Assembly (NCBI GenBank): GCA_964442385.1
Contig: CAYTYZ010000002.1
Coordinates: 1-64,000 of the forward strand
Length of the DNA stretch: 64,000 nucleotides
Reading direction: 5' to 3'
Origin: CAYTYZ01 sp964442385
GTDB taxonomy: Bacteria > Patescibacteriota > Microgenomatia > UBA12405
Shown: positions 32,935 through 42,250 of the stretch, piece after piece
Layout: the number at the start of each line of letters is the position of its first letter
How positions within the stretch are numbered: position 1 is the first letter of the stretch
The notes under the pieces: model-generated
Told to the model about the DNA's origin: nothing
The model's database searches: none
Seen by the model: the letters and a program-made list of their open reading frames with translations, nothing else
Made by a program: the position numbers and the translations under genes

Positions 32935-34665
32935 GGTACTTGTCTTTCTAATATTTATACTTGGTTTTTTAATTCGAATTTATGGAATAAATTGGGATCA
33001 AGGTACTCACCTCCACCCAGATGAGCGTTTTTTAACCATGGTTAGTACAGACATAAAGTTACCCAACAGTCTATCCCAATATTTTGACACTAACACCTCC
33101 CCTCTAAATCCATACAATTACAAAAATTATCAATTCTTTGTGTATGGAACTTTTCCAATTTTTCTAACAAAATATATTGCCGTTCTGTTTGATTTAGACA
33201 GCTACGACAAGATACATTTATTAGGCCGATTTCTCAGCGCCATTGCTGACAGTATGTGCATATTGGTCCTGTATAAGATCCTGGACTTTAATAAACAAAA
33301 AAAAATAGGAATTGTAGCAAGTCTTATTTATGCAACCATGGTACTTCCTCTTCAGTTGGCACATTTTTACGCAGTAGACACATTTTTAAATTTATTTCTT
33401 TTAATAACCTTTTTTACTCTACAAAAAAAGAACTATACATATGCTGGAATAGCCTTTGGATTGGCCATGTCAAGCAAAATTAGTGCTGTATATTTCCTAC
33501 CAATCTTTCTTATCTTTCTCCTGAGGGAGCGAAAATATTTTTTTACAAATGGTACTATGTTCGCCATAGCATCATTTGTATTATTTAGAGTATTTCAACC
33601 TTATGTTTTTATAGAATTATTTAAGATTAATCCATTGTTTTTAGAAAATATAAAAACCCTACAAGGTTTTTCCAATCCAGATGCCTACTTTCCACCAGCA
33701 GTACAATGGATCAGTAAAACACCAATTATTTTCCCACTCCAAAATATAATCTTATGGGGATCAGGCCTTGCAGTTTTTATTTTAGGTATATTTTCTTTGA
33801 AAATAAAAAAAATCCGGGTCCCTATATTTTATCCGAAAAACTTCCCAGCTATGGGTTGTTCAAAGCCCGCTTACAAAAAAGTAAAAAATCAGGTGGGCCT
33901 TCCGTAAAAGTGACTGTTGACAATGACTCTATAANNNNNNNNNNCCTCTATTTTCTATCTCTATTGTGGATATTGCTGCTAATAATTATGCAGGGCAAAG
34001 AATTTGCGCATACCATGCGCTATTTTCTGCCCATATACCCCTTTATAGCCCTATTTGCTTCGCTTGGTTTTTCTAGGCTGAATAGTAAAATTAAATATAT
34101 TTTATTAGTCTTTCATATGCTCTGGTGTCTTTCATTTTTAAATATATATTCAGCTCCTCATTCCAGGGTTCAGGCTAGTTCTTGGATCTACCGCCATATA
34201 CCCCTAGCTTCAGTTCTTAGCTATGAATATTGGGATGACCCACTCCCCTTGAATATTGAGGGACGAATCAATAAATACCCCGGGATCCAACTAGCTCCAT
34301 ACGACAGACCTGATAGTCCAGGCAAGTTGAATAAGTCTAAAGATGCAGATTTTTTGATAATGTCTTCAAACAGGCTGTGGGCAAGTATTCCCAAAGTGCC
34401 CCGTATGTATCCATATACCACCACTTGGTACCAAGAAATATTTTCCCACCCTGTATACAAAAAATTTGTCTCCTACCCAGGGTTTAGACTTCCAATAAAA
34501 TCGTGTTACTATTTGGGCCCAACCGACTACCCAGCAAATAATAGTTGGTTTGATATAGATCCAACTTGTACCTATCCAGGTGTCTATATCAGAGATGATC
34601 TTGCCGAAGAAGCATTTACTGTTTATGACCATCCCCAAGTACTAATTTTTAGTAATATAAAATAA
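32924..34665 (+). CDS. Second GT39-like glycosyltransferase, interrupted by assembly gap
   Basis: One gene seen as two frames because of the N-run at 33935-33944. The 5' part (from ATG 32924) gives membrane helices and the catalytic loop HPDERFLTM, with AHFYAVDTFLNLFLL and GLAMSSKISAVYFLP as in its upstream paralogue. It leaves the frame near 33805 and stops at 33907. The 3' part resumes after the gap (KEFAHTMRYFLPIYPF) and ends at 34665 with LAEEAFTVYDHP. About 125 bp before the gap read as hydrophilic sequence unlike a membrane transferase and may be a chimeric contig end. The true gene is probably intact. Confidence 0.8.
33935..33944. other. Scaffold gap (10 N)
   Basis: Ten undetermined bases of arbitrary length inside the second GT39-like gene. 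Reading frame differs on the two sides, so the real gap size is unknown. Confidence 0.99.
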
Positions 34666-34667
34666 CC

Positions 34668-35387
34668 ATGTTTATCTACAGAGCAAAAGTATTATTTACA
34701 TTATTTTCAAATATCAGGAAAATTAATTTTAGTATAAGAACGATAACCTTAAAAGACAACTCTGTTTTTTATTATAGAAATTTTATGGATATTTGGACCA
34801 TAGCAGAAGTTTATATACTCAACGATTATGCTAATATTGGACTAGTTATTAAAAATACTGATACAGTCATAGACATTGGTGGATCTATTGGGGAGTTTTC
34901 AATCCTTGCGTCCCGTTTTGCAAAAAAAGTTGTAGTTTTCGAGCCAATAAAATATTCCTGTGATATTTTATTAAAAAATTTGCAAGTTAATAAAATTAAT
35001 AATGTTAAACTCTACAACTGTGCTATTGGTAATTCAGAATTAAAAATTAATATTAAGGAAAGTAATTTTGGAAACTCTACCACAGGCGAAACGGAAGGAG
35101 TAATTGTTGAAACATTAAAACTTAATGAAGCTTTGAAATTGTCTAAGTCTGAAAAAGCAATTTTAAAGATCGACTGTGAGGGCGCTGAATATGACATTAT
35201 TTTAAATACGCCAAAGCCTGTTTTAAATAAGTTTTCCCAAATAGCCATGGAGTGGCACGAGTTTGAGTCTGGACAAAATTATGAAGATCTAGTAAAAAGG
35301 TTAATTGAATGCGGTTTTGCAGTAAAGTATTTTCCCAACCCAGTTCACAAAAACATTGGTTTTATTTATGCCAAAAAAGCTTTGTAA
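34668..35387 (+). CDS. FkbM family methyltransferase
   Basis: A 239-aa SAM-dependent O-methyltransferase of the FkbM type, commonly modifying sugars in surface polysaccharides. Motif I is VIDIGGSIGEFSI (about residues 66-78) with VVFEPIKYSC after it. LKIDCEGAEYDII (about 165-177) is the FkbM signature, and AMEWHEFE follows. It starts 2 nt after the GT39-like gene. Its end overlaps the convergent GT4 gene by 22 bp. Confidence 0.9.
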   Translation: MFIYRAKVLFTLFSNIRKINFSIRTITLKDNSVFYYRNFMDIWTIAEVYILNDYANIGLVIKNTDTVIDIGGSIGEFSILASRFAKKVVVFEPIKYSCDILLKNLQVNKINNVKLYNCAIGNSELKINIKESNFGNSTTGETEGVIVETLKLNEALKLSKSEKAILKIDCEGAEYDIILNTPKPVLNKFSQIAMEWHEFESGQNYEDLVKRLIECGFAVKYFPNPVHKNIGFIYAKKAL

Positions 35388-36448
35388 TATTGACTATAAA
35401 AGTTTTTTAAACTAAATATCCTTTTTGCTCTATTTTTATACTTTTTGTTTAATACCAATTGAATCTTGTTAGCCAAGTCTGCTGAGTTACCTACCTCAGC
35501 CAATGTACCCATGCCAGTTAGTCTTACTGGAACCCTGACACCAGGCAAGTTGCTAGCCACTACAGGAGTTCCGCATAGCATCGCCTCTGCTTGGACAAGA
35601 CCAAAAGTTTCCAAGCTATCTATGCTTGGCAAAACCAAGCAATCACTGGCCTTATAAAGGCTAATAATTTTTTCTTTACTTAAATCATAATATTGGAAAA
35701 TATTATGATTTTTCAAGGCAGCAACCTCAATTAATTTTTTGTATTTATTTTCACCTACGGTTGTAGTAGGGCCTGCTAGAATCAGTCTGTAGTCTGGTTT
35801 TTCTTTTAATATTTTTTCAAAAGCGCTTAGCAAATACTCTAATCCTTTTTCACGCGAAATTCTTCCTACAAAACTGATCAGTTTAGAGTTTGACTCAGAT
35901 TTAGCTAGAGTTTTATAAAAGTCTTTATCATATTTTCTGGGATCAATATCTATTGGAGGTAAAATTGGGATAACTTTTTTTAAAAAATATTTTAATACAT
36001 AGCTGTTTTCAGCAAAATCCATGGTATTAGTTACAATCGTGTCAGATAGAAAACAACAGACATATCCTAAAATAAAAACAAATGGTTTAAATATAAAATT
36101 CATGTTTGTCTCGCAATGATAAGTTGTGACTATTCTTTTTTTAAAAATTTTTGCCCAAACAATTACAATTATGGCTTCAATTTGTGGCAAATGGCAGTTA
36201 ACCACATCAGATTTTATTACAGCCCAGAAGCTGTCAATTATAAAAAAAGGCATTAGCACTATTTTTCCTATTTGAACCAATATCTTGCTACAAACAAGCT
36301 TTACCCCTTTTTTCTTATTTATTGCTCCACTGCTTGTCAAAATAGTAACCTGATTTTTTGCCAGCATTATCTCTGCAAGTTTTTCAACATGGATTGTCAA
36401 GCCCGAAATATTTGGTTTATAGTATGTGCAACTAAGAAGTATTTTCAC
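35366..36448 (-). CDS. GT4 family glycosyltransferase
   Basis: A 360-aa GT-B retaining glycosyltransferase. The N-terminal domain opens KILLSCTYYKPNISGLTIHV with the Gly-rich donor loop. The C-terminal domain has GRISREKGLEYLL and RLILAGPTT. The E-x7-E region is EAMLCGTPVVASNLPG, slightly altered with Cys-Gly for Ala-Xaa-Gly. It probably adds a hexose to a lipid-linked glycan on the cytoplasmic side. The GTG start at 36448 is set by TATAAA 6 nt upstream. It is the only minus-strand member of the glycan block. Confidence 0.9.
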   Translation of the reverse strand: MKILLSCTYYKPNISGLTIHVEKLAEIMLAKNQVTILTSSGAINKKKGVKLVCSKILVQIGKIVLMPFFIIDSFWAVIKSDVVNCHLPQIEAIIVIVWAKIFKKRIVTTYHCETNMNFIFKPFVFILGYVCCFLSDTIVTNTMDFAENSYVLKYFLKKVIPILPPIDIDPRKYDKDFYKTLAKSESNSKLISFVGRISREKGLEYLLSAFEKILKEKPDYRLILAGPTTTVGENKYKKLIEVAALKNHNIFQYYDLSKEKIISLYKASDCLVLPSIDSLETFGLVQAEAMLCGTPVVASNLPGVRVPVRLTGMGTLAEVGNSADLANKIQLVLNKKYKNRAKRIFSLKNFYSQYYKAFLA

Positions 36449-36454
36449 AAATTG

Positions 36455-36462
36455 TTTATAAT
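36455..36462. promoter_or_regulatory. Overlapping divergent -10 boxes (GT4 / PAP2)
   Basis: TTTATAAT contains TATAAA on the minus strand (36460-36455), 6 nt before the GT4 GTG. It also contains TATAAT on the plus strand (36457-36462), 9 nt before the PAP2 GTG at 36472. This is a second case of a shared, symmetrical bidirectional promoter. Confidence 0.65.
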
Positions 36463-36471
36463 TATCCCACA

Positions 36472-37032
36472 GTGTTAAAGAAATTTCTCTTTTATCAGCC
36501 TGAACATGATTATTTGCGTCTTTTAGTCCACAAAAAATTTGGTATCAAAATTTTACTGATTTTAAACTATTTTCTTTGGCCATTTTTAGGGCTAATTTCG
36601 TATTTAATAATTAAAAATAGTGCCAACTATTTTTGGCAGATCCTTGTCTCGTGCATAATAACTGAGTTTATTGAACATATTCTTAAAAATAATTTTTTTT
36701 GGAAAAGACCACTATTTGTTAGACGCGACAAACTCCCTCCTGGTTTGGTAAAGAAATGGTATGAAACAGGTGCTTTCCCCTCAGGTCACATGACCAAGGC
36801 CAGTTATTTCTTTTTTATAGTACTTGCCACTCATGTTATTAGCCCCTCAGTCTTTTTGCTAATCGCCCTGCCATTAATGATTTTTAGAGTTATAGTCGGT
36901 TTTCATTATCCGATTGATATGCTAGGTGGGTTTCTCACTGGTTCTCTAGCTTGGTTTGTTACCAAAAATCTAATTTTTCCTGATATCCTAGTGAGTCTAA
37001 TTAAAAATATTTTTTTATGGCTCAAGATTTAA
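36472..37032 (+). CDS. PAP2-superfamily lipid phosphatase
   Basis: A 186-aa membrane phosphatase. The three PAP2 motifs are visible: KRPLFVRRD (motif 1, about residues 82-90), PSGH (motif 2, about 104-107) and RVIVGFHYPIDMLGG (motif 3, about 141-155). It likely dephosphorylates undecaprenyl diphosphate or a polyprenyl-phosphoribose intermediate, as PAP2 enzymes do beside UbiA-type transferases. GTG start; the end overlaps the DUF2298 gene by 16 nt. Confidence 0.88.
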   Translation: MLKKFLFYQPEHDYLRLLVHKKFGIKILLILNYFLWPFLGLISYLIIKNSANYFWQILVSCIITEFIEHILKNNFFWKRPLFVRRDKLPPGLVKKWYETGAFPSGHMTKASYFFFIVLATHVISPSVFLLIALPLMIFRVIVGFHYPIDMLGGFLTGSLAWFVTKNLIFPDILVSLIKNIFLWLKI

Positions 37033-39080
37033 ACCTAATAGTACTTTGGTATCTTTTTCTAACTTTATTTGGTCTTGCCAGTCTTCCTTTTACTATCAAA
37101 TTATTTTCTAAGTTTTGGGATTTTGGTTATATTTTTTCTAAAACAGTAGGCATAATTGTTGTTTCATATTCTATTTTTGTTCTTTCCATTTTTAAACTAG
37201 TAAATTTTAGCCAACTTAATATTTTAGCCCTACTTGGACTATGGGCCACCTTCAATTGGTTCTACCTCCTAAAAAAAAATTCAGACATAAATAAGCTGTT
37301 AAAGCTTAACTTGAAAAAATTTATTATCTTTGAGGCCATCTATTTTATTATTCTAGCCTTTTGGAGTTGGGTTAGGGCCCATCAGCCAGACATTGAGGGT
37401 TTGGAGAAGTTTATGGATTGGGGCTTTATAAACAGCCTACTTAGAACGACTCATATGCCGCCTATTGACATGTGGTACGCAGGAGAACCTATCAATTACT
37501 ATTATTTTGGTCAATTAATTTTTGCCATGATTACCAAGGTTTCTGGCATCGATTCTTCCATTACCTATAACCTGGCAATTGCCACTTGCGCCGCTTTTAC
37601 TTTTACCAGCGCTCTTTCCATTTCCTCCAATCTTGCCAAATTAGTAAACCCAGATTTAAAAAAGTATTTTGCTGCTGGCTTGATTTCTGCATTGCTTCTT
37701 ACTTTCGGTGCCAATCTTCAGCCGGTGTATAAGATTGCCAAACTTTACTCTGAAAAACATAGTATAAAACAAGCCATAGATTCCTATTGGTATCCAGACG
37801 CTACCCGTTTTATTGGGTTTGATCCTGATACCAAAGACAAGACTATCCATGAATTTCCAGCTTACAGTTTTATAGTAGCGGACTTGCATGGTCACATGAA
37901 TGATATTGCCGTGGTGCTTTTAATTGTAGCCATTTTATTTCATTATTTCGTCTTAGAGCAGGATAAAAAGCAAAACCAGGAAAGGCTACTGTTTGGGCCG
38001 ACCAACCTCTACCTTGGTCTTCTACTCGCCATTGCCTATATGACCAATGCATGGGATTTTGCTATTTACAGCCTTCTTTTTGCTATTGTACTATCGCTTT
38101 ACTGTTTTAAAAATCTATCTTTTTTTGATGCCATAAAAAAAATTATGGTCAATCTGTTTGTTGTTATGTTAGCCAGATACATCTTTAACATTCCATTTGC
38201 CATGAACTTTACTCCTATGATAGAAGGCGTACGCCTTGCTGACATGCGCTCACCGTTTTATCAGCTTTTTATTCTGTATGGTGGGCACTGGCTAATTTTG
38301 GTTCCAATAATTATATTAACCATTATAAATCGCAAAAGGCTTACATCTGTAAACATTTTTTTTATAGCCCTAGCTCTTACTGCCACTCTTCTAATTATTA
38401 TCCCAGAGATTATTTACCTTAAAGATATCTATGTTTTTGATCACAGAAGGGCCAATACCATGTTCAAGTTAGTATATGAAGCCACTATGCTCTACACCCT
38501 TCTATTTGGTTATGCACTTTTAGCCAGTAACGAAATTAAAAACAAATTATTTTTCATTTTATACAAGCTAGTATTTTTAATAATATTTGTAATTCACTTG
38601 TCTTATCAGTACTTTGGACTCAAGGGCTATTATGGTATTCCTGGCAAGCAGTACTTGGGCCTATATGGTTTAAACTTTTTAAAAACTCGCTATCCAGATA
38701 ATTACCTGGCTGTAAAATGGTTACAAAAATTACCTCTTCAGCCCAATATTCTCGAAGCCTCAGGGGATAGCTATACTGATTACAATCAAATTTCCATGTC
38801 CAGTGGACTTCCCACTGTAGTCGGTTGGGTAGTTCATGAATGGCTTTGGCGAGGTGGGTATGACAAGCCAGCCGCCAGACAAGTCGAGGTTCAAAAAATT
38901 TATGAAAGTGCGGATCTAAATGAGGTACGCAGCCTAGTGCAAAAATATGACATTGCATATATTATTGTCGGTCCCAAGGAGATAGAAAAATACAAGTCTT
39001 TAAATCTGGATAGTTTTAAACGTTTGGGTTACCAAGAGGTTTTCTATTCTGGAGATACTAAAATTTTTAAAGTATATTAA
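37017..39080 (+). CDS. DUF2298 (YYY-type) polytopic membrane protein, putative glycosyltransferase
   Basis: A 687-aa protein with about 14 membrane helices. The region MDWGFINSLLRTTHMPPIDMWYAGEPINYYYFGQ is the hallmark of DUF2298 (positions about 134-167; Asp-x-Pro, GEP and the Tyr run). The loop EFPAYSFIVADLHGHM is also a family feature. These proteins resemble GT-C transferases, and a role in surface glycan synthesis is inferred from the fold and neighbours. A soluble C-terminal part follows (SGLPTVVGWVVHEWLWRG). It is coupled to the PAP2 gene; pcrA-like starts 3 nt after it. Confidence 0.9.
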   Translation: MAQDLNLIVLWYLFLTLFGLASLPFTIKLFSKFWDFGYIFSKTVGIIVVSYSIFVLSIFKLVNFSQLNILALLGLWATFNWFYLLKKNSDINKLLKLNLKKFIIFEAIYFIILAFWSWVRAHQPDIEGLEKFMDWGFINSLLRTTHMPPIDMWYAGEPINYYYFGQLIFAMITKVSGIDSSITYNLAIATCAAFTFTSALSISSNLAKLVNPDLKKYFAAGLISALLLTFGANLQPVYKIAKLYSEKHSIKQAIDSYWYPDATRFIGFDPDTKDKTIHEFPAYSFIVADLHGHMNDIAVVLLIVAILFHYFVLEQDKKQNQERLLFGPTNLYLGLLLAIAYMTNAWDFAIYSLLFAIVLSLYCFKNLSFFDAIKKIMVNLFVVMLARYIFNIPFAMNFTPMIEGVRLADMRSPFYQLFILYGGHWLILVPIIILTIINRKRLTSVNIFFIALALTATLLIIIPEIIYLKDIYVFDHRRANTMFKLVYEATMLYTLLFGYALLASNEIKNKLFFILYKLVFLIIFVIHLSYQYFGLKGYYGIPGKQYLGLYGLNFLKTRYPDNYLAVKWLQKLPLQPNILEASGDSYTDYNQISMSSGLPTVVGWVVHEWLWRGGYDKPAARQVEVQKIYESADLNEVRSLVQKYDIAYIIVGPKEIEKYKSLNLDSFKRLGYQEVFYSGDTKIFKVY

Positions 39081-39083
39081 ACA

Positions 39084-40955
39084 GTGTCGAAAATTCTAAA
39101 AGATCTCAACCTTCAGCAACGTCTTGCCGTTGAACATGGACCCACACCACTTTTGCTTCTTGCTGGCGCTGGATCAGGCAAGACAAAGGTATTGACCCAT
39201 AGGGCAGCCTATTTTATTGAAAAAGGATTTGCCAAAGCAGACTCGATTTTATTGTTAACATTTACCAACAAGGCGGCAGGAGAGATGAAAGACCGTATGG
39301 CCAACCTTATACCAGGCAAGTCCCAAGTAGCTGCCGGTACTTTTCATTCTATTTCCTCAAAATTCTTACGAGCAGACGGCTTTAATATCGGTATTCCACC
39401 AGATTTCGTAATTTATGACACTGACGACCAAGATGGGCTAATTAAGATGATATTAAAGGAACTAGATTTAACGACCAAGGAATTTAAACCAGCCAATGTT
39501 ATTTCTTTTATTGACAAAGCAAAAAATAGCAATCAAAAACCATCAGAAATGAAAAGGTTTGTTAGGGGATTCTGGGAAGACATGGCCTGTCAAATTTATG
39601 AAAGATATGAAAAGAAAAAAACTGAGTATAAAGCCTTAGATTTTAATGATCTGCTGGGCAAGACAATTGATCTTCTTTTAGAATTTCCTTTAGTTTTAGA
39701 AAAATATCAAAATAGATATCAGTCAATATTTGTCGATGAATACCAGGACACCAACCAAATTCAATATTTATTTACCCGTCTTCTGGCCAAAAAACACCTT
39801 AATATTACCGCTGTAGGTGATGCCTCCCAAAGTATATATGGCTGGCGGGGGGCAGATTACAAGAATTTAATGGCTTTTTCCACAGATTTTCCAGGTGCGA
39901 CAGTTTTAAATCTCGAGCAAAACTATCGCTCTACAGATATCATTTTAAAAGCAGCCAACAGTGTAATTTCTAAAAATACCTCACATCCGGTTTTAGAGCT
40001 GTTTACCAACAAGCGATCAACTACCTTGATCACAGTTTTTCAAGCCAGTAGCGAACTATCTGAAGCAGAATATGTAAGCAGGTCGATTGAGTTTTTGCAT
40101 CTCAATAAATTTATTAACTACAAAGACATTGCCGTTTTGTATCGTACCAACGCTCAGTCGCGCACTATTGAAGAATCTTTTTTAAAACACACTATCCCTT
40201 ATGTCCTGATAGGAGGACTACGTTTTTATGAAAGAGCCGAAATAAAAGACTTGGTTGCCCTGCTACGTTTTCTTAAAAATACCAATGATGCAGTTTCAGA
40301 CGATAGGGTAGAAAAAGCCCTTGGTAAACGTAAAAAACTTACCTTCGAAAATTTTATTTCCACTTATGATTTGGGGTCAAAAACCACTTTAGAAGTTATT
40401 ACTGATGTTTTGGATAACACCCAGTATCTATCCCGTTTCAATAAAACTGAAGAGGAGGATGCAAGGCGACTCGAAAATATCCAAGAATTGCAATCTGTTG
40501 CAGCCACTCACACTAAGTTGGACGATTTTTTAGAAAATGTTTCTTTGGTTCAACAAGAATATTCACAACAAGAAAAAAACAAAAAAGACGAAACTCGCTC
40601 GGGTGTCAGACTTATGACCTTTCATGCTAGCAAGGGACTGGAATTTGAGGTGGTTTTTTTAGTTGGCTTTGAAGAGGGCATCCTTCCTCATGCCAACTCT
40701 ATGCTTTCTGAGGCCAGTATTGAAGAAGAACGCCGTCTGGCTTATGTTGGTATCACCAGAGCCAAGGAATATTTATATCTTACTCACGCTACCCAAAGGT
40801 TATTTTTTGGCAAAAGTAGTCTAAATGAACCCAGCAGGTTTCTTCTGGATATCCCCAAAGCCTTAATTCAATTTGAAGAAGATAATTTAATCCGTGATTT
40901 TCGTCCCAAAAAAACCGATGGTGACGACTTCGTCTACGATAGCGATATTTATTGA
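39084..40955 (+). CDS. pcrA: UvrD/PcrA-type ATP-dependent DNA helicase
   Basis: A 623-aa SF1A 3'-5' helicase for repair and replication. Q-motif LNLQQRLAV, Walker A LLAGAGSGKT (about residues 25-34), motif Ia TFTNKAAGEM, Walker B FVDEYQDTN, motif III GDASQSIYGWRGA, motif IV NYRS, motif V LMTFHASKGLEFE, and motif VI YVGITRAKE are all present. It is about 100 residues shorter than E. coli UvrD: the 2B subdomain (usual RIIN-PxRGIG region) is strongly reduced and the C-terminal RNA-polymerase-binding tail is missing. GTG start. Confidence 0.93.
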   Translation: MSKILKDLNLQQRLAVEHGPTPLLLLAGAGSGKTKVLTHRAAYFIEKGFAKADSILLLTFTNKAAGEMKDRMANLIPGKSQVAAGTFHSISSKFLRADGFNIGIPPDFVIYDTDDQDGLIKMILKELDLTTKEFKPANVISFIDKAKNSNQKPSEMKRFVRGFWEDMACQIYERYEKKKTEYKALDFNDLLGKTIDLLLEFPLVLEKYQNRYQSIFVDEYQDTNQIQYLFTRLLAKKHLNITAVGDASQSIYGWRGADYKNLMAFSTDFPGATVLNLEQNYRSTDIILKAANSVISKNTSHPVLELFTNKRSTTLITVFQASSELSEAEYVSRSIEFLHLNKFINYKDIAVLYRTNAQSRTIEESFLKHTIPYVLIGGLRFYERAEIKDLVALLRFLKNTNDAVSDDRVEKALGKRKKLTFENFISTYDLGSKTTLEVITDVLDNTQYLSRFNKTEEEDARRLENIQELQSVAATHTKLDDFLENVSLVQQEYSQQEKNKKDETRSGVRLMTFHASKGLEFEVVFLVGFEEGILPHANSMLSEASIEEERRLAYVGITRAKEYLYLTHATQRLFFGKSSLNEPSRFLLDIPKALIQFEEDNLIRDFRPKKTDGDDFVYDSDIY

Positions 40956-40967
40956 TAGAATATTTAA

Positions 40968-42008
40968 ATGATAACAAGACTTTTAACCGATGGGGACAAA
41001 CTATCTTTTGACACCGTAGTCACTCATCCAGTACAAACATGGGCTTGGGGTGAATTTGAAAAATTACAAGGAAATTCAGTGTTTCGCTTGGGTATGTTTG
41101 AAGATGGCAAATTAATCTCTGGGTATACTGTCTCTTTCAAAAAACTTCCCAGATTGAAATATACGATAGGCAAGTGCCTACGCGGTCCTATTATAAATTT
41201 CGACATGGTAGCAAACCTAAAAAAAATAGCCGATGAAAATAATGCAATTTTTATCAAGTTAGAGCCTGATGTGCCCGAGTTCTTTTTTGAAAATGGCACA
41301 GAAAAAAGACCGTATTATCCTCAAATAGACACCTCTCAAGTTCGTCCTTCGCCAAAGTCTCTTTTCTTCCCATACTCCTTTATTTTGGATATTTCCTCTT
41401 CAGAAGAGGATCTCTTAAAAGCCATGCATGAAAAAACCAGATATAACATTAGGTTGGCCAATCGCCATGGGGTAGAAGTAAAAGAGGAGTCAAATCCGCA
41501 AGGGCTTAAGGTTTACTTAGACTTGCAACAACTCACCACAGCTCGCCAGAACTTTTATCTACACACTCCAAAATATTTCCGTGATCTATGGAACCAGGTG
41601 GGTTCTACTGGAATGGTTAAAATTTTAAATGCTTATTTTCAAGGTAAACCTATCGCCTCTGCCGTTGTAATGATTCTTAACAAACGATTATTTTATGCCT
41701 ATGCGGCCAGTAGCAATGATAATAGAGAAGTTATGGCGCCACATTTAGTTATGTGGGAAGCCATAAGACTCGGCAAGTCTCTTGGTTGCACCAGTTTTGA
41801 CATGTGGGGCTGCCTAGGTCCTAATGCCAAAGAATTTGAATCAGGTTATGGTTTTCACAAGTTTAAACAAGGCTTTGCGGGTACCCTTACTCAATATGTT
41901 GGGACTTTTGATTTGGTTTTAAAGCCCCAGCTTTATAAATTATTTAATCTTTTAGACCAATACCGCTGGAAACTGCTTCGTCTAAAAGCTAAAATAAGAG
42001 GTTTATGA
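40968..42008 (+). CDS. FemAB-like peptidoglycan bridge aminoacyltransferase
   Basis: A 346-aa double-GNAT protein of the FemXAB family, which adds amino acids from aminoacyl-tRNA to the lipid II peptide. Family features are HPVQTWAWGEFEKLQG at the start, LRGPIINF, ARQNFYLHTPKYF in the second domain and the C-terminal GCLGPNAKEFESGYGFHKFKQGF. The last corresponds to the xG-x-GxxxFKxxFG motif. TAGAAT lies 6 nt before the ATG. It goes with murJ as evidence of a crosslinked wall. Its end overlaps gatC by 4 nt. Confidence 0.9.
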   Translation: MITRLLTDGDKLSFDTVVTHPVQTWAWGEFEKLQGNSVFRLGMFEDGKLISGYTVSFKKLPRLKYTIGKCLRGPIINFDMVANLKKIADENNAIFIKLEPDVPEFFFENGTEKRPYYPQIDTSQVRPSPKSLFFPYSFILDISSSEEDLLKAMHEKTRYNIRLANRHGVEVKEESNPQGLKVYLDLQQLTTARQNFYLHTPKYFRDLWNQVGSTGMVKILNAYFQGKPIASAVVMILNKRLFYAYAASSNDNREVMAPHLVMWEAIRLGKSLGCTSFDMWGCLGPNAKEFESGYGFHKFKQGFAGTLTQYVGTFDLVLKPQLYKLFNLLDQYRWKLLRLKAKIRGL

Positions 42009-42250
42009 ACATCGCCAAAATTGCCAAACTTGCCAACATCAAGCTTACCCCAAAAGAGGAAATAACCTATGCTTTGCAAATTGAAAACATTTTAAATTAT
42101 TTTAAGATCCTAACCACGGTTGATACAACAAATGTAACCCCAACTTATCAAATTAATAATTTAAAAAATTGCCTTAGGCCTGACACTCCCGTTCCTGGTC
42201 TAAAGCTTGACGGTTATATTTCTTCCCCCAGCCCCATTCACAAAAAATGA
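42005..42250 (+). CDS. gatC: Asp/Glu-tRNA amidotransferase subunit C
   Basis: An 81-aa GatC that stabilises the GatAB complex. IAKIAKLANIKLTPKEE at the N-terminus and the NILNYFKIL helix match. The C-terminal RPDTPVPGL keeps the conserved LR-D motif. It overlaps gatA by 4 nt and the upstream FemAB-like gene. Confidence 0.9.
   Translation: MNIAKIAKLANIKLTPKEEITYALQIENILNYFKILTTVDTTNVTPTYQINNLKNCLRPDTPVPGLKLDGYISSPSPIHKK

Noticed and set aside
33754..34665. A separate gene starting before the N gap
   Set aside because: The part after the gap is clearly the C-terminal half of a GT39-like protein matching its upstream paralogue. The start before the gap is probably misassembled sequence.
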